A DNA stretch of 38,154 nucleotides. It comes from Bacillota bacterium. GTDB lineage: Bacteria > Bacillota > Clostridia > Oscillospirales > Ruminococcaceae. The DNA lies in NCBI GenBank assembly GCA_023457355.1, contig JAEWLW010000004.1, forward strand, positions 1 to 38,154. Reading direction: 5' to 3'. Every line of letters begins with the position of its first letter. Positions within the stretch are counted from its first letter, which is position 1. The position numbers and the translations under genes were made by a program. Below, piece by piece: positions 1-9,912 of this stretch. The notes beneath the pieces are model-generated. The model made no database searches, was not told the origin of the DNA, and saw only the letters and a list, made by a program, of their open reading frames with translations.

Positions 1-1125
1 TTCCCAGGAGGTCTTATTTTCGTTGAGCGGTTCGTCGGCAATGTGTTGTGTGTAGATGTCGAGCCAACTGCGGCCGCTTCCGTCATCGATCATTCTGGAA
101 CGCAAATGCTCCTGCAGAGCCGGAAAATACGCTGCGATGTATCGTTGCACGCGCGGGTCGTCATGGGGCAGACGTTGATAAACATAGGAGCCCTTGCCGT
201 CGGGGACCGGTACGTTGGCCCAGAAAGGATCGGTCCACCCGTTGCGGGACCGCTTGGCGAAATGGTTGGCCTCGATCAGCCGTACGTCGGCGTGTCGGAG
301 CAGGAATTCGATCGTTTTGTCCATCCGTGAGAAATCGAACGTCAGCCCTTTGCCGTCGGCTGTCGGAACCGGCGTTCCCGTTTCGTAGAGCAACCAGACG
401 TTCTGACCATAGGCCGAGGCGGTTTCGACGAGCCGCCGCATACATTCCCAATAGGCCGGTGAATCGTCCTCCACGGATTCGTTGTCGTTCATGAAAGAGA
501 ATTTATCGGGGAAATACCAGTTGGTAACCAATAACGACTGTTCGGGAAGCGTGACCGGATAAACTTGTATGGTGAATTGTCGGTCGGCAACGATCCGCTT
601 TCCGTTCTTTAGCCCGGAAATGCGTACCGATCCTTCGTAAAGCCCCGCTTCGGCATCGGCCGGAATCGGAATGTCCAACCAGAGCAAAGCTGTCCCGCCT
701 GCGGCGATAGATACGGTGGTGTCGGTCAGAATGGGATCGGGATATTCTCCGGACGGTGATTGCAGGGCATCGGGGGCCGCCGGCACGTAGGCGTGGGAAG
801 CCTGTACGTTCCGGACCCAGCCCAGAACGGCTTTGTCGAGCGAAGTTCCCTGCTCTGTTTTAAGACTCCGAAGGACAGGAGTCATTGCCGCTACGGAGTC
901 GTCAGCGGAGATAACGAATTGCAGAACGGCGTTCTCGCCGCGGGCCACGCGAACGGTATCGTCCCCGGCAGGAGGGTAAACGATTCCGGGAAGAACATTG
1001 GTCAAAGGATCGATGACGCGGATCGTGAGTCCGCTTTCACTACAGGCTACCGGTAGCATCAGGAGTGCAGGGCAAAGAGTCCGGATCGTCCGGTTGACGA
1101 GAAGTCGGAGCGGGGAAATGTTCAT
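1..1125 (-). CDS. GH123/DUF4091-type lipoprotein glycosidase (3' end outside window)
   Basis: An uninterrupted frame of 375 codons runs from the ATG at 1125 to the left edge with no stop, so the C-terminal part is missing. The N-terminus has a signal peptide ending in a lipobox (LPVAC, Cys about residue 28), so it is probably an outer-membrane lipoprotein. Residues about 35-165 look like the N-terminal beta-sandwich of DUF4091/GH123 proteins, followed by a (beta/alpha)8-like region. The last visible stretch contains HIADEP with Asp364-Glu365. GH123 N-acetyl-beta-galactosaminidases use an adjacent Asp-Glu pair for substrate-assisted catalysis, at a similar position in the Bacteroides enzyme as I recall. 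The start lies 20 bp after the GH127 stop, so it is third in a minus-strand run. Beta-GalNAc or another beta-HexNAc is the inferred target. A non-catalytic or differently specific DUF4091 relative remains possible because the rest of the domain cannot be seen. Confidence 0.72.
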   Translation of the reverse strand, partial: MNISPLRLLVNRTIRTLCPALLMLPVACSESGLTIRVIDPLTNVLPGIVYPPAGDDTVRVARGENAVLQFVISADDSVAAMTPVLRSLKTEQGTSLDKAVLGWVRNVQASHAYVPAAPDALQSPSGEYPDPILTDTTVSIAAGGTALLWLDIPIPADAEAGLYEGSVRISGLKNGKRIVADRQFTIQVYPVTLPEQSLLVTNWYFPDKFSFMNDNESVEDDSPAYWECMRRLVETASAYGQNVWLLYETGTPVPTADGKGLTFDFSRMDKTIEFLLRHADVRLIEANHFAKRSRNGWTDPFWANVPVPDGKGSYVYQRLPHDDPRVQRYIAAYFPALQEHLRSRMIDDGSGRSWLDIYTQHIADEPLNENKTSWE

Positions 1126-1145
1126 TTCGGGTTCGGTTTGAATTC

Positions 1146-3083
1146 TTAATTGCATTGCGGGAAAACAGTAAGCCGGAGTTCCGTGCATCCGTAGGGAATC
1201 AGTTCGAGATATTCGATACGGTCGGATACGGCGCGGGCTATCCCTTCGGCCGGAAGGCGCGGCGTGTAGCGTCCTTTTTCCAATTCCCAGTCGATCGGTT
1301 TGACGGGAACCGAGATTTTCACGGGCGTATGTTCCGGATCGAACGGATAGCTTCCTGCGGCTGCGGGTTTTGTCCGAATGACCTTCAGGGGTATGACCGG
1401 ATCGGAGCGAAGGGCATAGTTCCAAGGTCCGGCAGGCTCGATGCTCCAGCATTCGAATTCGGGGTTGCCGGGAACTTTGCCGTTCATATTCGCATAGACC
1501 GTCCGGTCGGCTGTTTTCCGCTGGGGAACAGGATAGGAGAAGAGCAGAGGTCCGCGCTGCACGTAGATTCCCTGTCCGGGAACGGTGTTCATGACGGGTT
1601 GCATGCTGAGACACAACCGAATCCGGTCGCCGTTCCTGAATTTGCGCCGGAGGGTCACGAACGTGCCGGCGGGACATGCGTCTCGCCACAGTTTGCCGTT
1701 GACATATATTTTGGCATCCCTGCACCATGCGGGAATGCGCAGCAGAAACGGGATATCCGTCCTCTCTTTCAGGCCGAAGGAGAACTCGATCTCCCCGTCA
1801 AACGGATAGGAGGTCCGCTGTGCGATGTGGCACTGTCGGCCGTTCGGCAGGTCGAACGTTGCAGCCGAAGGTCCGTAGAGCGCAGCGGCAATAGAGCCGT
1901 CTTTCCCGCGTAGCCACATATGTGCGACGTAATTGGGCATGAAACGGTGAACGTTTCCGGCGCAGCACTCCGTTTCATGCGTCGGCCGGAAAGCCATCCA
2001 GGTCGAACCGTGGAAGAATTCGTTGTGATTTGAACGCCCCGTTGCGATTACCTGATTGACGGACGAGAAATACTGCAACGATCGGAAATCCTTGGTAACG
2101 GCTCCTAGTCCGGCATTGAAGACCGCTTTTTCTATTTTGTCAGCCCACCGGACTTCGCCCGTGGTCAGGAGAAATTGCTCCAGCGTCCAGGTGTAGTCGG
2201 AAATGTCGCAGGTTTCGTGACTGTTGATGACGTTCCCGTTTCCGACGAGCGCTTCCGCACTGGCCGGAACGCCGTCGGGGAGCATGTGGTCGCGGGTGAG
2301 CTTGCGTTCGGCGTTGAGTGCAAGGTCCAGGTAATATCGTTTGCCCGTATAGGCATAGAGCAGCATCGGGAGTTTCAGTTCTTCCATGCAGGTGACGCCA
2401 TGCATGACGAACCGTTCGTCGCCGGCCGCGACTGCGGGCGTCAGGTCCCCGAATTTTCCGCCATTGTAGGCTCTCTCGCAAATATCCAGCAACTTCGCAT
2501 TGCCGGTTTTGCCGTAAGTCCACAACATTCCCTCGATGCTGACGATGTTGCGCCATTTCTCGACCTGCTCCTGCGTAAAGTTCATGTAGTGCCTTTCCAA
2601 GGCTGCGGGGATCGCCGGATCGCCCGTGCGCTCGTAATAGGCTTGCAGCACCCGGAAGTAGACACACATGGGCCACATCGACTCAATCGCTTTGTTGCCC
2701 AAAACACCTGTGGACGATGCGTTGGCCAGCGTGTAGCGAATCCCCTCCTCGGCTTTGGCGATCATCTCCCGATCACCGAGCAGGTAACCCAGGCGGAGCA
2801 GACCGTCGGTGTAATAGGCTGTCTGCTCGTAGCGCCACCAGTCGCTTCCGTAGGTTTCGGTGTTACGTCCGATCTCACCCGCCCAAAGGCAGGAGTCGTA
2901 CGGATAGGACATCGCCTCGGGATGTCCCGTAAGTCCCGTTTGTTGGCGGTGGAGGAATTCCTCGATCCAGCCCTGCGGCTCTATGCAGCCGATCATGCCG
3001 CCCTGAAACTGGGCATAAGGGGCCTGGGCGTTCGTCGCGGTACCGACGAGGCAAAGTGCAATAATTGAAAACAGCTTCTTCAT
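1146..3083 (-). CDS. GH127-family (DUF1680) beta-L-arabinofuranosidase-like hydrolase
   Basis: A 645-residue protein with a Sec signal peptide (cleavage near TNAQ, residue 20), so periplasmic or exported. The body matches the alpha/alpha-barrel GH127/DUF1680 family, whose characterised members remove beta-L-arabinofuranose from hydroxyproline-linked or other arabinosides using a zinc-bound cysteine nucleophile. The zinc/catalytic residues are visible: His-Glu-Thr-Cys at 289-292 (Glu290, Cys292) and Glu-Cys-Cys at 372-374, corresponding to Glu338, Cys340, Cys417 and Cys418 of HypBA1. The C-terminal third (about 400-645) forms the beta-sandwich domains. It starts 12 bp after the GH3 stop and ends 20 bp before the GH123-like gene. 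Related families such as GH146 share the cysteine motif, so the exact sugar is not fixed by sequence. Confidence 0.85.
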   Translation of the reverse strand: MKKLFSIIALCLVGTATNAQAPYAQFQGGMIGCIEPQGWIEEFLHRQQTGLTGHPEAMSYPYDSCLWAGEIGRNTETYGSDWWRYEQTAYYTDGLLRLGYLLGDREMIAKAEEGIRYTLANASSTGVLGNKAIESMWPMCVYFRVLQAYYERTGDPAIPAALERHYMNFTQEQVEKWRNIVSIEGMLWTYGKTGNAKLLDICERAYNGGKFGDLTPAVAAGDERFVMHGVTCMEELKLPMLLYAYTGKRYYLDLALNAERKLTRDHMLPDGVPASAEALVGNGNVINSHETCDISDYTWTLEQFLLTTGEVRWADKIEKAVFNAGLGAVTKDFRSLQYFSSVNQVIATGRSNHNEFFHGSTWMAFRPTHETECCAGNVHRFMPNYVAHMWLRGKDGSIAAALYGPSAATFDLPNGRQCHIAQRTSYPFDGEIEFSFGLKERTDIPFLLRIPAWCRDAKIYVNGKLWRDACPAGTFVTLRRKFRNGDRIRLCLSMQPVMNTVPGQGIYVQRGPLLFSYPVPQRKTADRTVYANMNGKVPGNPEFECWSIEPAGPWNYALRSDPVIPLKVIRTKPAAAGSYPFDPEHTPVKISVPVKPIDWELEKGRYTPRLPAEGIARAVSDRIEYLELIPYGCTELRLTVFPQCN

Positions 3084-3095
3084 GCGATTTCTTGA

Positions 3096-5378
3096 CTATT
3101 TGTATTTTTCGACTCTTGCATCCCGGATGACACCTTTCCAGTCGAGCCCGAAAGCGAAATCATATGTATTTCCTTCCGAGTCCGTATAACAAACCATATC
3201 TCTCGGAACGTCTTCATGCTGCTGTTCCACGGTTTTCATGTCTGCGGGCAATTGCATCGGCAGAAGTGCCGACGGTTCCCGCCGGCCGGAGATAATATCC
3301 AGCACGGCCTGACGCTGTACCCCGAAAGCAAGCAGTATGGCATCGGCCGAAGGTTCGAATTCGGCCGGAACGAACGGTCTGGTCGTGGAAACAACAGCCA
3401 CGACGGGCTTGTCTCCCATCTGCCGTTTCGTTCCGAGTACCCGTTTCAACTCTTCCCGGTTGGAACTCCGGACGGTTTTCCCGCGGTAACTCCGGTCGAT
3501 GGACGGTTCTTTCGGGTCCCCGCCGGCAATACTCTCGGGGCGTGCGTGGCGGGCCGTGTAGTCGCCGTATTGCAGGCTGATCGGGACATAACCGTTGCCG
3601 CCCTTTTCCCGATCGGCCGCATCGTATCCGCAGCCTCCGTCGGGTTCGTCGATAAAAACGATCGCGAAGTCGGCATTTTCGGGGCTTTCTGCCAATTCGT
3701 AATATTGTTTGACCAAAGAGGTGTCTACAGGTAGGCGGGATTGTCCGCATTCGGGCAGATATACGCTCCGGCGGGTCGATGCGGGCAGGGTTCCCGCCCG
3801 GTTTTTCAGCAGGACGACCGACCGGAGCTGCGCTTCGTAACCGGCTTGCATAAATTCCGGATTCCCGACCGTCGCTTCCGTCCGGTCCGGGTCTACATAG
3901 GGATTTTCGAACAGACCGGTCCGAAAAATATTGAGCAGCAACCTTATGGCGGAACGTTCGAACCGCTCCCGGGCAGATTTTTCGCCGAATTCGGCGGTCC
4001 ACATTCGGTAGGCTTCCAGCACGGGACCTTTGTCGTTGTTGCCGCCGAACTGGTCTACTCCGGCTTTGAGCGCTTCGTAATGCCGCTGCGGGATGCTCAA
4101 TGCCTCCACTCCCCAGCATTTGCCGTCAGCCTCCTCGATGCTGGAATAGTCGTGCGTGATGCCCCAATCCGTGCAGACGACGCCGTTGTATCCGTATCTG
4201 TTCCGCAGCAGATCGGTGACGATATATTTGCTAAAACCGTTGCCGACCTTTTTTCCCGAGGGGTCCACCCCGTGGGAAACCGTATAATAGGGCATGACGG
4301 CTGCGGCCTTTCGTGTCTTGCCGTTGAGGCGGAAAGCTCCTTCCACAAAGGGCCGGATGTGTTGCTCGAAATTTCCGCCGGGGTAAACAGTGTATTTCCC
4401 GAAGCTGAAATGGGCATCCCGTCCGCCTTCTTCCGGGCCGCCGCCCGGCCAATGTTTGACCATGGCATTGACGCTTTCATACCCCCAGCCGTCCGCAATC
4501 TCGGCAGCTCCGACGGAGGTCTGGAATCCGTCGATATAGGCCCGCGCCATATCGGTGTCCAGATCGGGGTCTTCGCCGAAGGTACCGTAGAACCGGTTCC
4601 ACCGGGGTTCGGTCGCCAGATCGATCTGCGGCGACAGCGCTGTGGCGATACCCAAGGCGCGGTATTCGGCGGATGCGATCCGTCCGAACTTTTCGACCAG
4701 TTCGGGGTCGAACGTAGCGGCCAGCCCGAGCGGACTGGGCCACAACGAAATCTTTCCTCCTGACCCTGCGTTGTATTCGGCCCAGGCTCGGGTTTCATTC
4801 CGGGGATCGGAACTGATATTGACCGGAATGCCTTGTCCGAGGCCTTCGACGAAGGCCTGCATGTTGTTGTTCCATTCGGCTGCAATGCGGGGACTTTCAA
4901 CCCGGACGACGAGCACGGCCCGGAGATTGTCGTCCCGGAGGAACTTCCGCTGTTTGTCCGAAACAGCCGAGTGGGGAAGTCCGCTTTCCCGGAGTGAGGT
5001 CCCGTTGTAGGTCGAGGACCAGTAACCTACCGAATCCGTCGGGACGGCCTGATGGGAACTGTATAACATCAATCCGGCAATCTCTTCGACGGAGAGTCGC
5101 TTTGCAAGGTCTTCCGCCCGTTCTTCCGGGGTGTACCGCCAATCTTCGTAGCAGTCGAGAATCCCGTTTCGGTTCAGGTCTTTGAAAGCGTATCCGTCGG
5201 AATATAAGATACGGACGCCGGATCCGGGGAAATAGCCCAGAGTCTGTCCTCCGTCTTGCCGAATCAGACAGTAGGTGTCATGCGGCTCGACCGTCCATTT
5301 TCGGCCGCAGGCACAGAGTATCGGCAACATAAACGCCAAAGATACTATTCGACGTACAAGATCTGTTTTTGTTGTCAT
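3096..5378 (-). CDS. GH3 beta-glycosidase lipoprotein
   Basis: A 760-residue glycoside hydrolase family 3 enzyme, likely removing terminal beta-linked glucose, xylose or GlcNAc. A signal peptide ends in lipobox LCAC (Cys24), so it is membrane-anchored. Residues about 65-80 hold an acidic DLNRNG..D.YED segment resembling an EF-hand/dockerin-like calcium loop. The (beta/alpha)8 domain spans about 90-450: KHWPGGG near 308 is the KH substrate-binding motif, and VCTDWG carries the nucleophile Asp404. A GH3 C-terminal alpha/beta sandwich follows (about 500-740). The protein ends with the GLDW segment and lacks the fibronectin-III-like tail present in the two other GH3 enzymes here. It is the first gene of the minus-strand run and diverges from the sensor gene. 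A large part of the second catalytic residue assignment cannot be made by eye. Confidence 0.88.
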   Translation of the reverse strand: MTTKTDLVRRIVSLAFMLPILCACGRKWTVEPHDTYCLIRQDGGQTLGYFPGSGVRILYSDGYAFKDLNRNGILDCYEDWRYTPEERAEDLAKRLSVEEIAGLMLYSSHQAVPTDSVGYWSSTYNGTSLRESGLPHSAVSDKQRKFLRDDNLRAVLVVRVESPRIAAEWNNNMQAFVEGLGQGIPVNISSDPRNETRAWAEYNAGSGGKISLWPSPLGLAATFDPELVEKFGRIASAEYRALGIATALSPQIDLATEPRWNRFYGTFGEDPDLDTDMARAYIDGFQTSVGAAEIADGWGYESVNAMVKHWPGGGPEEGGRDAHFSFGKYTVYPGGNFEQHIRPFVEGAFRLNGKTRKAAAVMPYYTVSHGVDPSGKKVGNGFSKYIVTDLLRNRYGYNGVVCTDWGITHDYSSIEEADGKCWGVEALSIPQRHYEALKAGVDQFGGNNDKGPVLEAYRMWTAEFGEKSARERFERSAIRLLLNIFRTGLFENPYVDPDRTEATVGNPEFMQAGYEAQLRSVVLLKNRAGTLPASTRRSVYLPECGQSRLPVDTSLVKQYYELAESPENADFAIVFIDEPDGGCGYDAADREKGGNGYVPISLQYGDYTARHARPESIAGGDPKEPSIDRSYRGKTVRSSNREELKRVLGTKRQMGDKPVVAVVSTTRPFVPAEFEPSADAILLAFGVQRQAVLDIISGRREPSALLPMQLPADMKTVEQQHEDVPRDMVCYTDSEGNTYDFAFGLDWKGVIRDARVEKYK

Positions 5379-5597
5379 ATCGTTATCAGGGTCGGTTCGT
5401 TCTTTAGGGGACTTGGGAAAGCAGTTACAAAAGAATGAATTTTTATCGGCCGCGGGGTTGAATATTTTCCGGAAAGATTCTTTCCCGTATACGGATACCT
5501 TATTGAAATAAAGGCGAAATTGCAGTTGTCCGGACGTTTTGAGCCGTATTGCGCCGTTCTCTTTCGGCCAAATGATCGTACAATTCGGCGGGATGCA
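5379..5597. other. Divergent intergenic region between GH3 run and sensor gene
   Basis: This is most of a 269-bp gap between two outward-facing genes. It must hold the promoter of the minus-strand GH3-GH127-GH123-like run and is a likely binding region for the neighbouring regulator. I found no exact TTTG/TAnnTTTG pair on the minus strand. The best partial -7 matches are TTCTTTTG (complement of 5428-5435) and GCCTTTAT (complement of 5508-5515), neither with a good -33 box. No gene and no clear hairpin were seen. Confidence 0.45.
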
Positions 5598-5629
5598 GTT
5601 GTGTTTCCCGAAAAAAATGTATACTTTAG
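5598..5629 (+). promoter_or_regulatory. Candidate Bacteroidota promoter for the sensor gene
   Basis: GTTG at 5598-5601 is followed after 20 bases by TACTTTAG at 5622-5629. The Bacteroidota primary sigma factor recognises TTTG-N19..21-TAnnTTTG, so the spacing is right and each box has one mismatch. The predicted transcription start would lie only about a dozen bases before the ATG at 5648, giving a very short leader. The -7 box shares TACTTTA with the candidate susC promoter at 25171. Confidence 0.4.
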
Positions 5630-5647
5630 TTTCCGAAAATACCCGTT

Positions 5648-8600
5648 ATGCATCGTCGCTTTCTTATATCCCGTTTTTTCATAGTCTGCATCGGATTTGT
5701 CCTTTCCGAGATACAGATCGTTGCTGCCGAGTCTTTTCCTCAGGTGCGTTTCACCCCGTTACCTTCCGACATTCTGCCGTCGAACGAAGTGCGCAAACTT
5801 TATCAGGATTCCGATGGATATATCTGGATTCCAACTTATAACGGATTGGCCCGCTACGATGGATACGGAGCCATCACCTACGGTATGCGTGATGTTTCGA
5901 ACGGGTTGTTCAACACGTTCGTCAATGTCGTTGCCGAGGACCACGACAAGAACCTGTGGATCGGAACCGAGCACGGCCTTTTTCGGCTCGACAAGGTTTC
6001 GGGAAACATCGTGGCCGACGAATATCCAGAGTTGGCGGATTGCAACATCGCAGTCATTCTGTGCGATACGGGCAACGGCATCTGGATCGGCGGCGACAAG
6101 GGCCTTTTCCGCAAAAATGCGCTCGACCGTAATTTTCATCCCGTCCCGATCTCCAATTCGGCGGGTCGTCCCGTCAAGGCGGTCACCTCCATCATCAAGG
6201 ATGACAAACTGAACCTGTGGATCGCCGCTTTCGATCAGGGTTTGTTGCGTTATGATATCCGTGAGGATCGCGCCTATGCTTGCGACGATGCCGTGCTGCG
6301 TAAAGCACATGTTTTGGCACGTGATGTCGCGGGTAATATCTGGGTGGGTACATGGGGCGCCGGAGTGGTGCGGCTGGTTAATCCTCTGGCCCCGGGACCG
6401 ACCCGTTACGTGCATTATAAACACGTGCCGGGCAGAACGCACTCGCTGCTCGACGATATTATTTACGATATTGAGGAAAATCCCGAGCAGAATACCATCT
6501 GGATCGGTGGTCGCAGCGGGTTGAGCATCCTCCACGACATCGACAATCCCGATTCGTTCCAGAATTTCTTTCCCGGCGACAACGTGGGAGACCTGCCCTA
6601 TAACGAGGTGAATTCGATCCTTCGAACCCGTGACGGACTGATGTGGATCGGTTTGTTGGGTGGCGGCGTCTGCAAGGTCCAGACCAGCGGAACCAAATTC
6701 GAGTCCGATCGGCTGGAACCGATCAGAACCCGTTACAACACGAGTTCTGTTCGAAGTATGTATTACGCCGGAAACGGCGACTTCTGGTTCGGGCTGCTTG
6801 ATTTCGGCCTTATAAAATACAACATTCGAAGCGGTAAAATCGTCGATTACCACGAGCATCCCGATTTGAAGTCGCTTCCTTACACTTCGACCGTCAATAC
6901 GATCATCCGCCGCTCGACTACCGGGGAACTGTATTTCGGAACGCAAAACGCCGGTATTTGGGTGTATAACGAAACGCAGCACAAGGTTCGGCAGATCAAT
7001 CATTTCAACCAGCCGAACTTTCTGGACGACTGCGTGATTGCTCTGTGTGAGGATACGCACGGCAATCTGTGGATAGGCTCCCGGTTAGGTATTTACGTCG
7101 AATCGACAGACGGGCGTTTCCACACCGCTGCTGAATGGCTCGGATACGCTACGCCATTCGATCAGACTTATGTGTTCGACATCTGTTGCGACAAAGCAGG
7201 CGATGTCTGGATCGCTTCCAACGGTCAGGGCATTCTGCATATCCGTACGGCAGACGGAGCCTGGAGGCAGTATACACGCGACAACGGCATGATTTCCGAT
7301 CATGTCTATTGCCTGCAGGCCGACGATACGGGGTGTATCTGGGCCGGAACTTTTGCGGACGGACTTGCGGTCCGTATTCCTTCGGAAGGGAGCTTTAAGG
7401 CCGTGTCGGCTTTCCCGAATCTGGAAAACAAAGGTATCGGCAATATTGCCCGGGATGAAAACGGCCGGATGTGGATTACCACGAATAATTCGGTCTTTTC
7501 CTTTTCGCCGGACAGCCTGGGCAATCCCGAGCATATCAATACCTATATTATATCGGCCGACATGCAGTCGTTCTTCTTCAACCGAAACGCTTCGGCGCAG
7601 GTCGATTACGGACGCATTGCTTTCGGAGGATCGAATGGGCTGATGATATTCACCGGCAATCGCACGCAGCCCCACCAGACGAGACTGCCGATCGTGCTCA
7701 CAGACTTCAAGGTGCACAATCGTTCGTTACGGACCATTCCCGCACGGGAACGATCGCGCATCTCTCTCCGGGATATCGATTACACGGATGCCGTGACGCT
7801 TACGCACGACCGGAACAACTTCTTCATCGAATTCTCGATGCTCTCCTATGCCAATCCGCGCGATCATATTTTTAGATACCGGCTCGACGGATTTGATAAG
7901 GAGTATGTTACGGCCGATTCGCACCACCGTTTCGCCTCATACAGCAATCTTTCACCGGGAACCTACACATTCCGTCTGCAGGCTGCCGGGGAAAACGGCG
8001 TGTGGAGCAGCAACGAGCGGACGCTCACAGTGCGGATACTCCCCGCCCCGTGGCTTTCGTGGTGGGCCTGGACGATCTATTCCGTGCTGCTGCTGGTGCT
8101 CGCCTATGGGGTCGTGCGGTTCCTGCGCTACCGGCTCCGGCTGCGTCAGGAGGTGCAGATTTCGAAGTTGGAGCGACAAAAAACCGAAGAACTGAATCAT
8201 GCCAAATTGCAGTTTTTCACCAACGTCACTCACGAACTGATGACTCCGCTGACGATTATTCTTACTTCGCTCCAGAACCTGAACAACGGCACAGGGGACA
8301 ATCAGACTCTTTACGGTGTCATGTCGGCCAATGCGACGCGGCTGATGCGACTGATTCAGCAGATACTCGAATTCCGGAAAGTCGAGAGCGGGAATCTGAA
8401 AATCCGTGTTTCGCATGGCGATGTCGTCGGATTCGTTCGCCGGTGTGTGGAAGCTTTTGCCCCGCTTGTGGCCCGAAAGCAGCTCAAGGTCTATTTCCGT
8501 GCTTCGTCGGAACAGGTCGACGGCTGGTTCGATCCCGACAAACTCGATAAGATCGTCTACAACCTGCTGTCCAATGCGGCAAAATACACGCCCGACAAGG

Positions 8601-9781
8601 GTGAAATTATCATCCGGATCGAAACCGGAGACGACTGTTCGGTCTGCATTTCGGTCGCCAACAGCGGCGAACTGATGACCCAGCAGACTATCGACGGACT
8701 TTTTCGCCGGTTTTACGACGGCAATTACCGGAAACACCATACGATTGGAACCGGTATCGGTCTGTCGTTGGTCAAGGATCTCACCGACCTCCACCGAGGT
8801 TCAATCCGGGTGTCGAGCGACGAGCAGGACGGCAACTGTTTCCGAATCACGCTACCCATAGGTCGAGATGCTTATACCGAAGAGGAGATCGACGATGATA
8901 CCGGAGACGATGCCGCGGAAAAAATTTACGAAGGGGCCGGAGAATTCGTTCCGGTGCAGCCCGATGCGGCGATGACCGATACCCCCTCCCGCACACGCAC
9001 TGACCATACGCTGTTGGTCGTCGATGACAACGAAGAACTGCTCTTGTTGATCTCCAATCTTTTGGCGCCCTATTTCCGAATTGAAACGGCATCCGACGGA
9101 GAAGAAGCGCTTCGTATATTGTCCCGACAGCCGGTCGATCTGGTCGTTTCGGATATCATGATGCCCGGCATGGACGGTATCGAATTGTGCCGACGGATCA
9201 AGCAGACCTTCGAATACTGTCATATTCCGGTTATCCTGCTTACGGCCAAAAATGCCGACGAAAGCCGGATTGAAGGGTACAATTCGGGGGCGGACGGCTA
9301 TGTCACCAAGCCCTTCAACCTGCAGTTGCTCTACGCTCAGATTGTCAATCAACTCCGAAAATTGGAGATTCGGGGCCTGCATTTCCGCAACCAGCCGGTT
9401 TTTGAGGTGGAGAAACTGGAGTATACTTCGATGGACGAAAAGTTCATGCGTCAGGCTATGGCGTGCGTCAATGCGCATATCGACGATTGCGAATTTGCAC
9501 AGGCCGATTTTACCCGTGAAATGAATATGTCGCGTACGATTCTTACCGAAAAACTCAAATCGCTCACCGGGTTGACTCCGGCTGCATTCATCATTGACGT
9601 GCGACTGCGTGCTGCCTATCATTTGCTCGAAGAGCAGAAGAAGATGCGTATTGCCGATCTGGCCTATGCTTCCGGATTCAACGACCCGAAATATTTCAGT
9701 ACGTGCTTCAGAAAGAAATTCGGATTCTCTCCCAAGGAATTTATCGACAGACTGAACGAAAAAGGCGATAAAATCGCTTGA
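5648..9781 (+). CDS. Hybrid two-component system sensor/regulator (HTCS)
   Basis: A 1377-residue single-protein signalling system of the kind that controls PULs. After a signal peptide (about 1-28), a periplasmic sensor has about 13-14 repeats of the WIG-type two-component-regulator propeller (for example LWIGTEHGL, IWIGGDKGL, LWIGSRLGI), forming two seven-bladed propellers to about residue 730. A Y_Y_Y domain (about 740-795) and one membrane helix (about 800-825) follow. The cytoplasm holds a HisKA domain with phosphorylated His862 in THELMTPL, a HATPase domain (N-box near 980, GTGIGLSL near 1040), a receiver domain starting at VVDDNEE with phospho-acceptor Asp1169 in SDIMMPGMDG, and a C-terminal AraC-type helix-turn-helix (about 1265-1377). 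Family members bind an oligosaccharide of the target glycan in the periplasm and activate adjacent transcription. All domains appear intact. Confidence 0.95.
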   Translation: MHRRFLISRFFIVCIGFVLSEIQIVAAESFPQVRFTPLPSDILPSNEVRKLYQDSDGYIWIPTYNGLARYDGYGAITYGMRDVSNGLFNTFVNVVAEDHDKNLWIGTEHGLFRLDKVSGNIVADEYPELADCNIAVILCDTGNGIWIGGDKGLFRKNALDRNFHPVPISNSAGRPVKAVTSIIKDDKLNLWIAAFDQGLLRYDIREDRAYACDDAVLRKAHVLARDVAGNIWVGTWGAGVVRLVNPLAPGPTRYVHYKHVPGRTHSLLDDIIYDIEENPEQNTIWIGGRSGLSILHDIDNPDSFQNFFPGDNVGDLPYNEVNSILRTRDGLMWIGLLGGGVCKVQTSGTKFESDRLEPIRTRYNTSSVRSMYYAGNGDFWFGLLDFGLIKYNIRSGKIVDYHEHPDLKSLPYTSTVNTIIRRSTTGELYFGTQNAGIWVYNETQHKVRQINHFNQPNFLDDCVIALCEDTHGNLWIGSRLGIYVESTDGRFHTAAEWLGYATPFDQTYVFDICCDKAGDVWIASNGQGILHIRTADGAWRQYTRDNGMISDHVYCLQADDTGCIWAGTFADGLAVRIPSEGSFKAVSAFPNLENKGIGNIARDENGRMWITTNNSVFSFSPDSLGNPEHINTYIISADMQSFFFNRNASAQVDYGRIAFGGSNGLMIFTGNRTQPHQTRLPIVLTDFKVHNRSLRTIPARERSRISLRDIDYTDAVTLTHDRNNFFIEFSMLSYANPRDHIFRYRLDGFDKEYVTADSHHRFASYSNLSPGTYTFRLQAAGENGVWSSNERTLTVRILPAPWLSWWAWTIYSVLLLVLAYGVVRFLRYRLRLRQEVQISKLERQKTEELNHAKLQFFTNVTHELMTPLTIILTSLQNLNNGTGDNQTLYGVMSANATRLMRLIQQILEFRKVESGNLKIRVSHGDVVGFVRRCVEAFAPLVARKQLKVYFRASSEQVDGWFDPDKLDKIVYNLLSNAAKYTPDKGEIIIRIETGDDCSVCISVANSGELMTQQTIDGLFRRFYDGNYRKHHTIGTGIGLSLVKDLTDLHRGSIRVSSDEQDGNCFRITLPIGRDAYTEEEIDDDTGDDAAEKIYEGAGEFVPVQPDAAMTDTPSRTRTDHTLLVVDDNEELLLLISNLLAPYFRIETASDGEEALRILSRQPVDLVVSDIMMPGMDGIELCRRIKQTFEYCHIPVILLTAKNADESRIEGYNSGADGYVTKPFNLQLLYAQIVNQLRKLEIRGLHFRNQPVFEVEKLEYTSMDEKFMRQAMACVNAHIDDCEFAQADFTREMNMSRTILTEKLKSLTGLTPAAFIIDVRLRAAYHLLEEQKKMRIADLAYASGFNDPKYFSTCFRKKFGFSPKEFIDRLNEKGDKIA

Positions 9782-9912
9782 TTGTCCGCAGAAGCGGGCC
9801 TACAACCGTTTTTCGGTAAAAATTCGACCTGCATGATCCATGTCAGGAGTATTTTCGTACCCGGTAGATTTTGTCCCGGCAGAGTGGATGGAATCGGCTC
9901 AATCCATAGGAT

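Noticed and set aside
9865..9873. TAGATTTTG as a promoter -7 box for the first GH20
   Set aside because: The spacing to the final TTTG is one base off consensus and there is no TTTG-like -33 box 19-21 bases upstream; read-through from the HTCS cannot be excluded.
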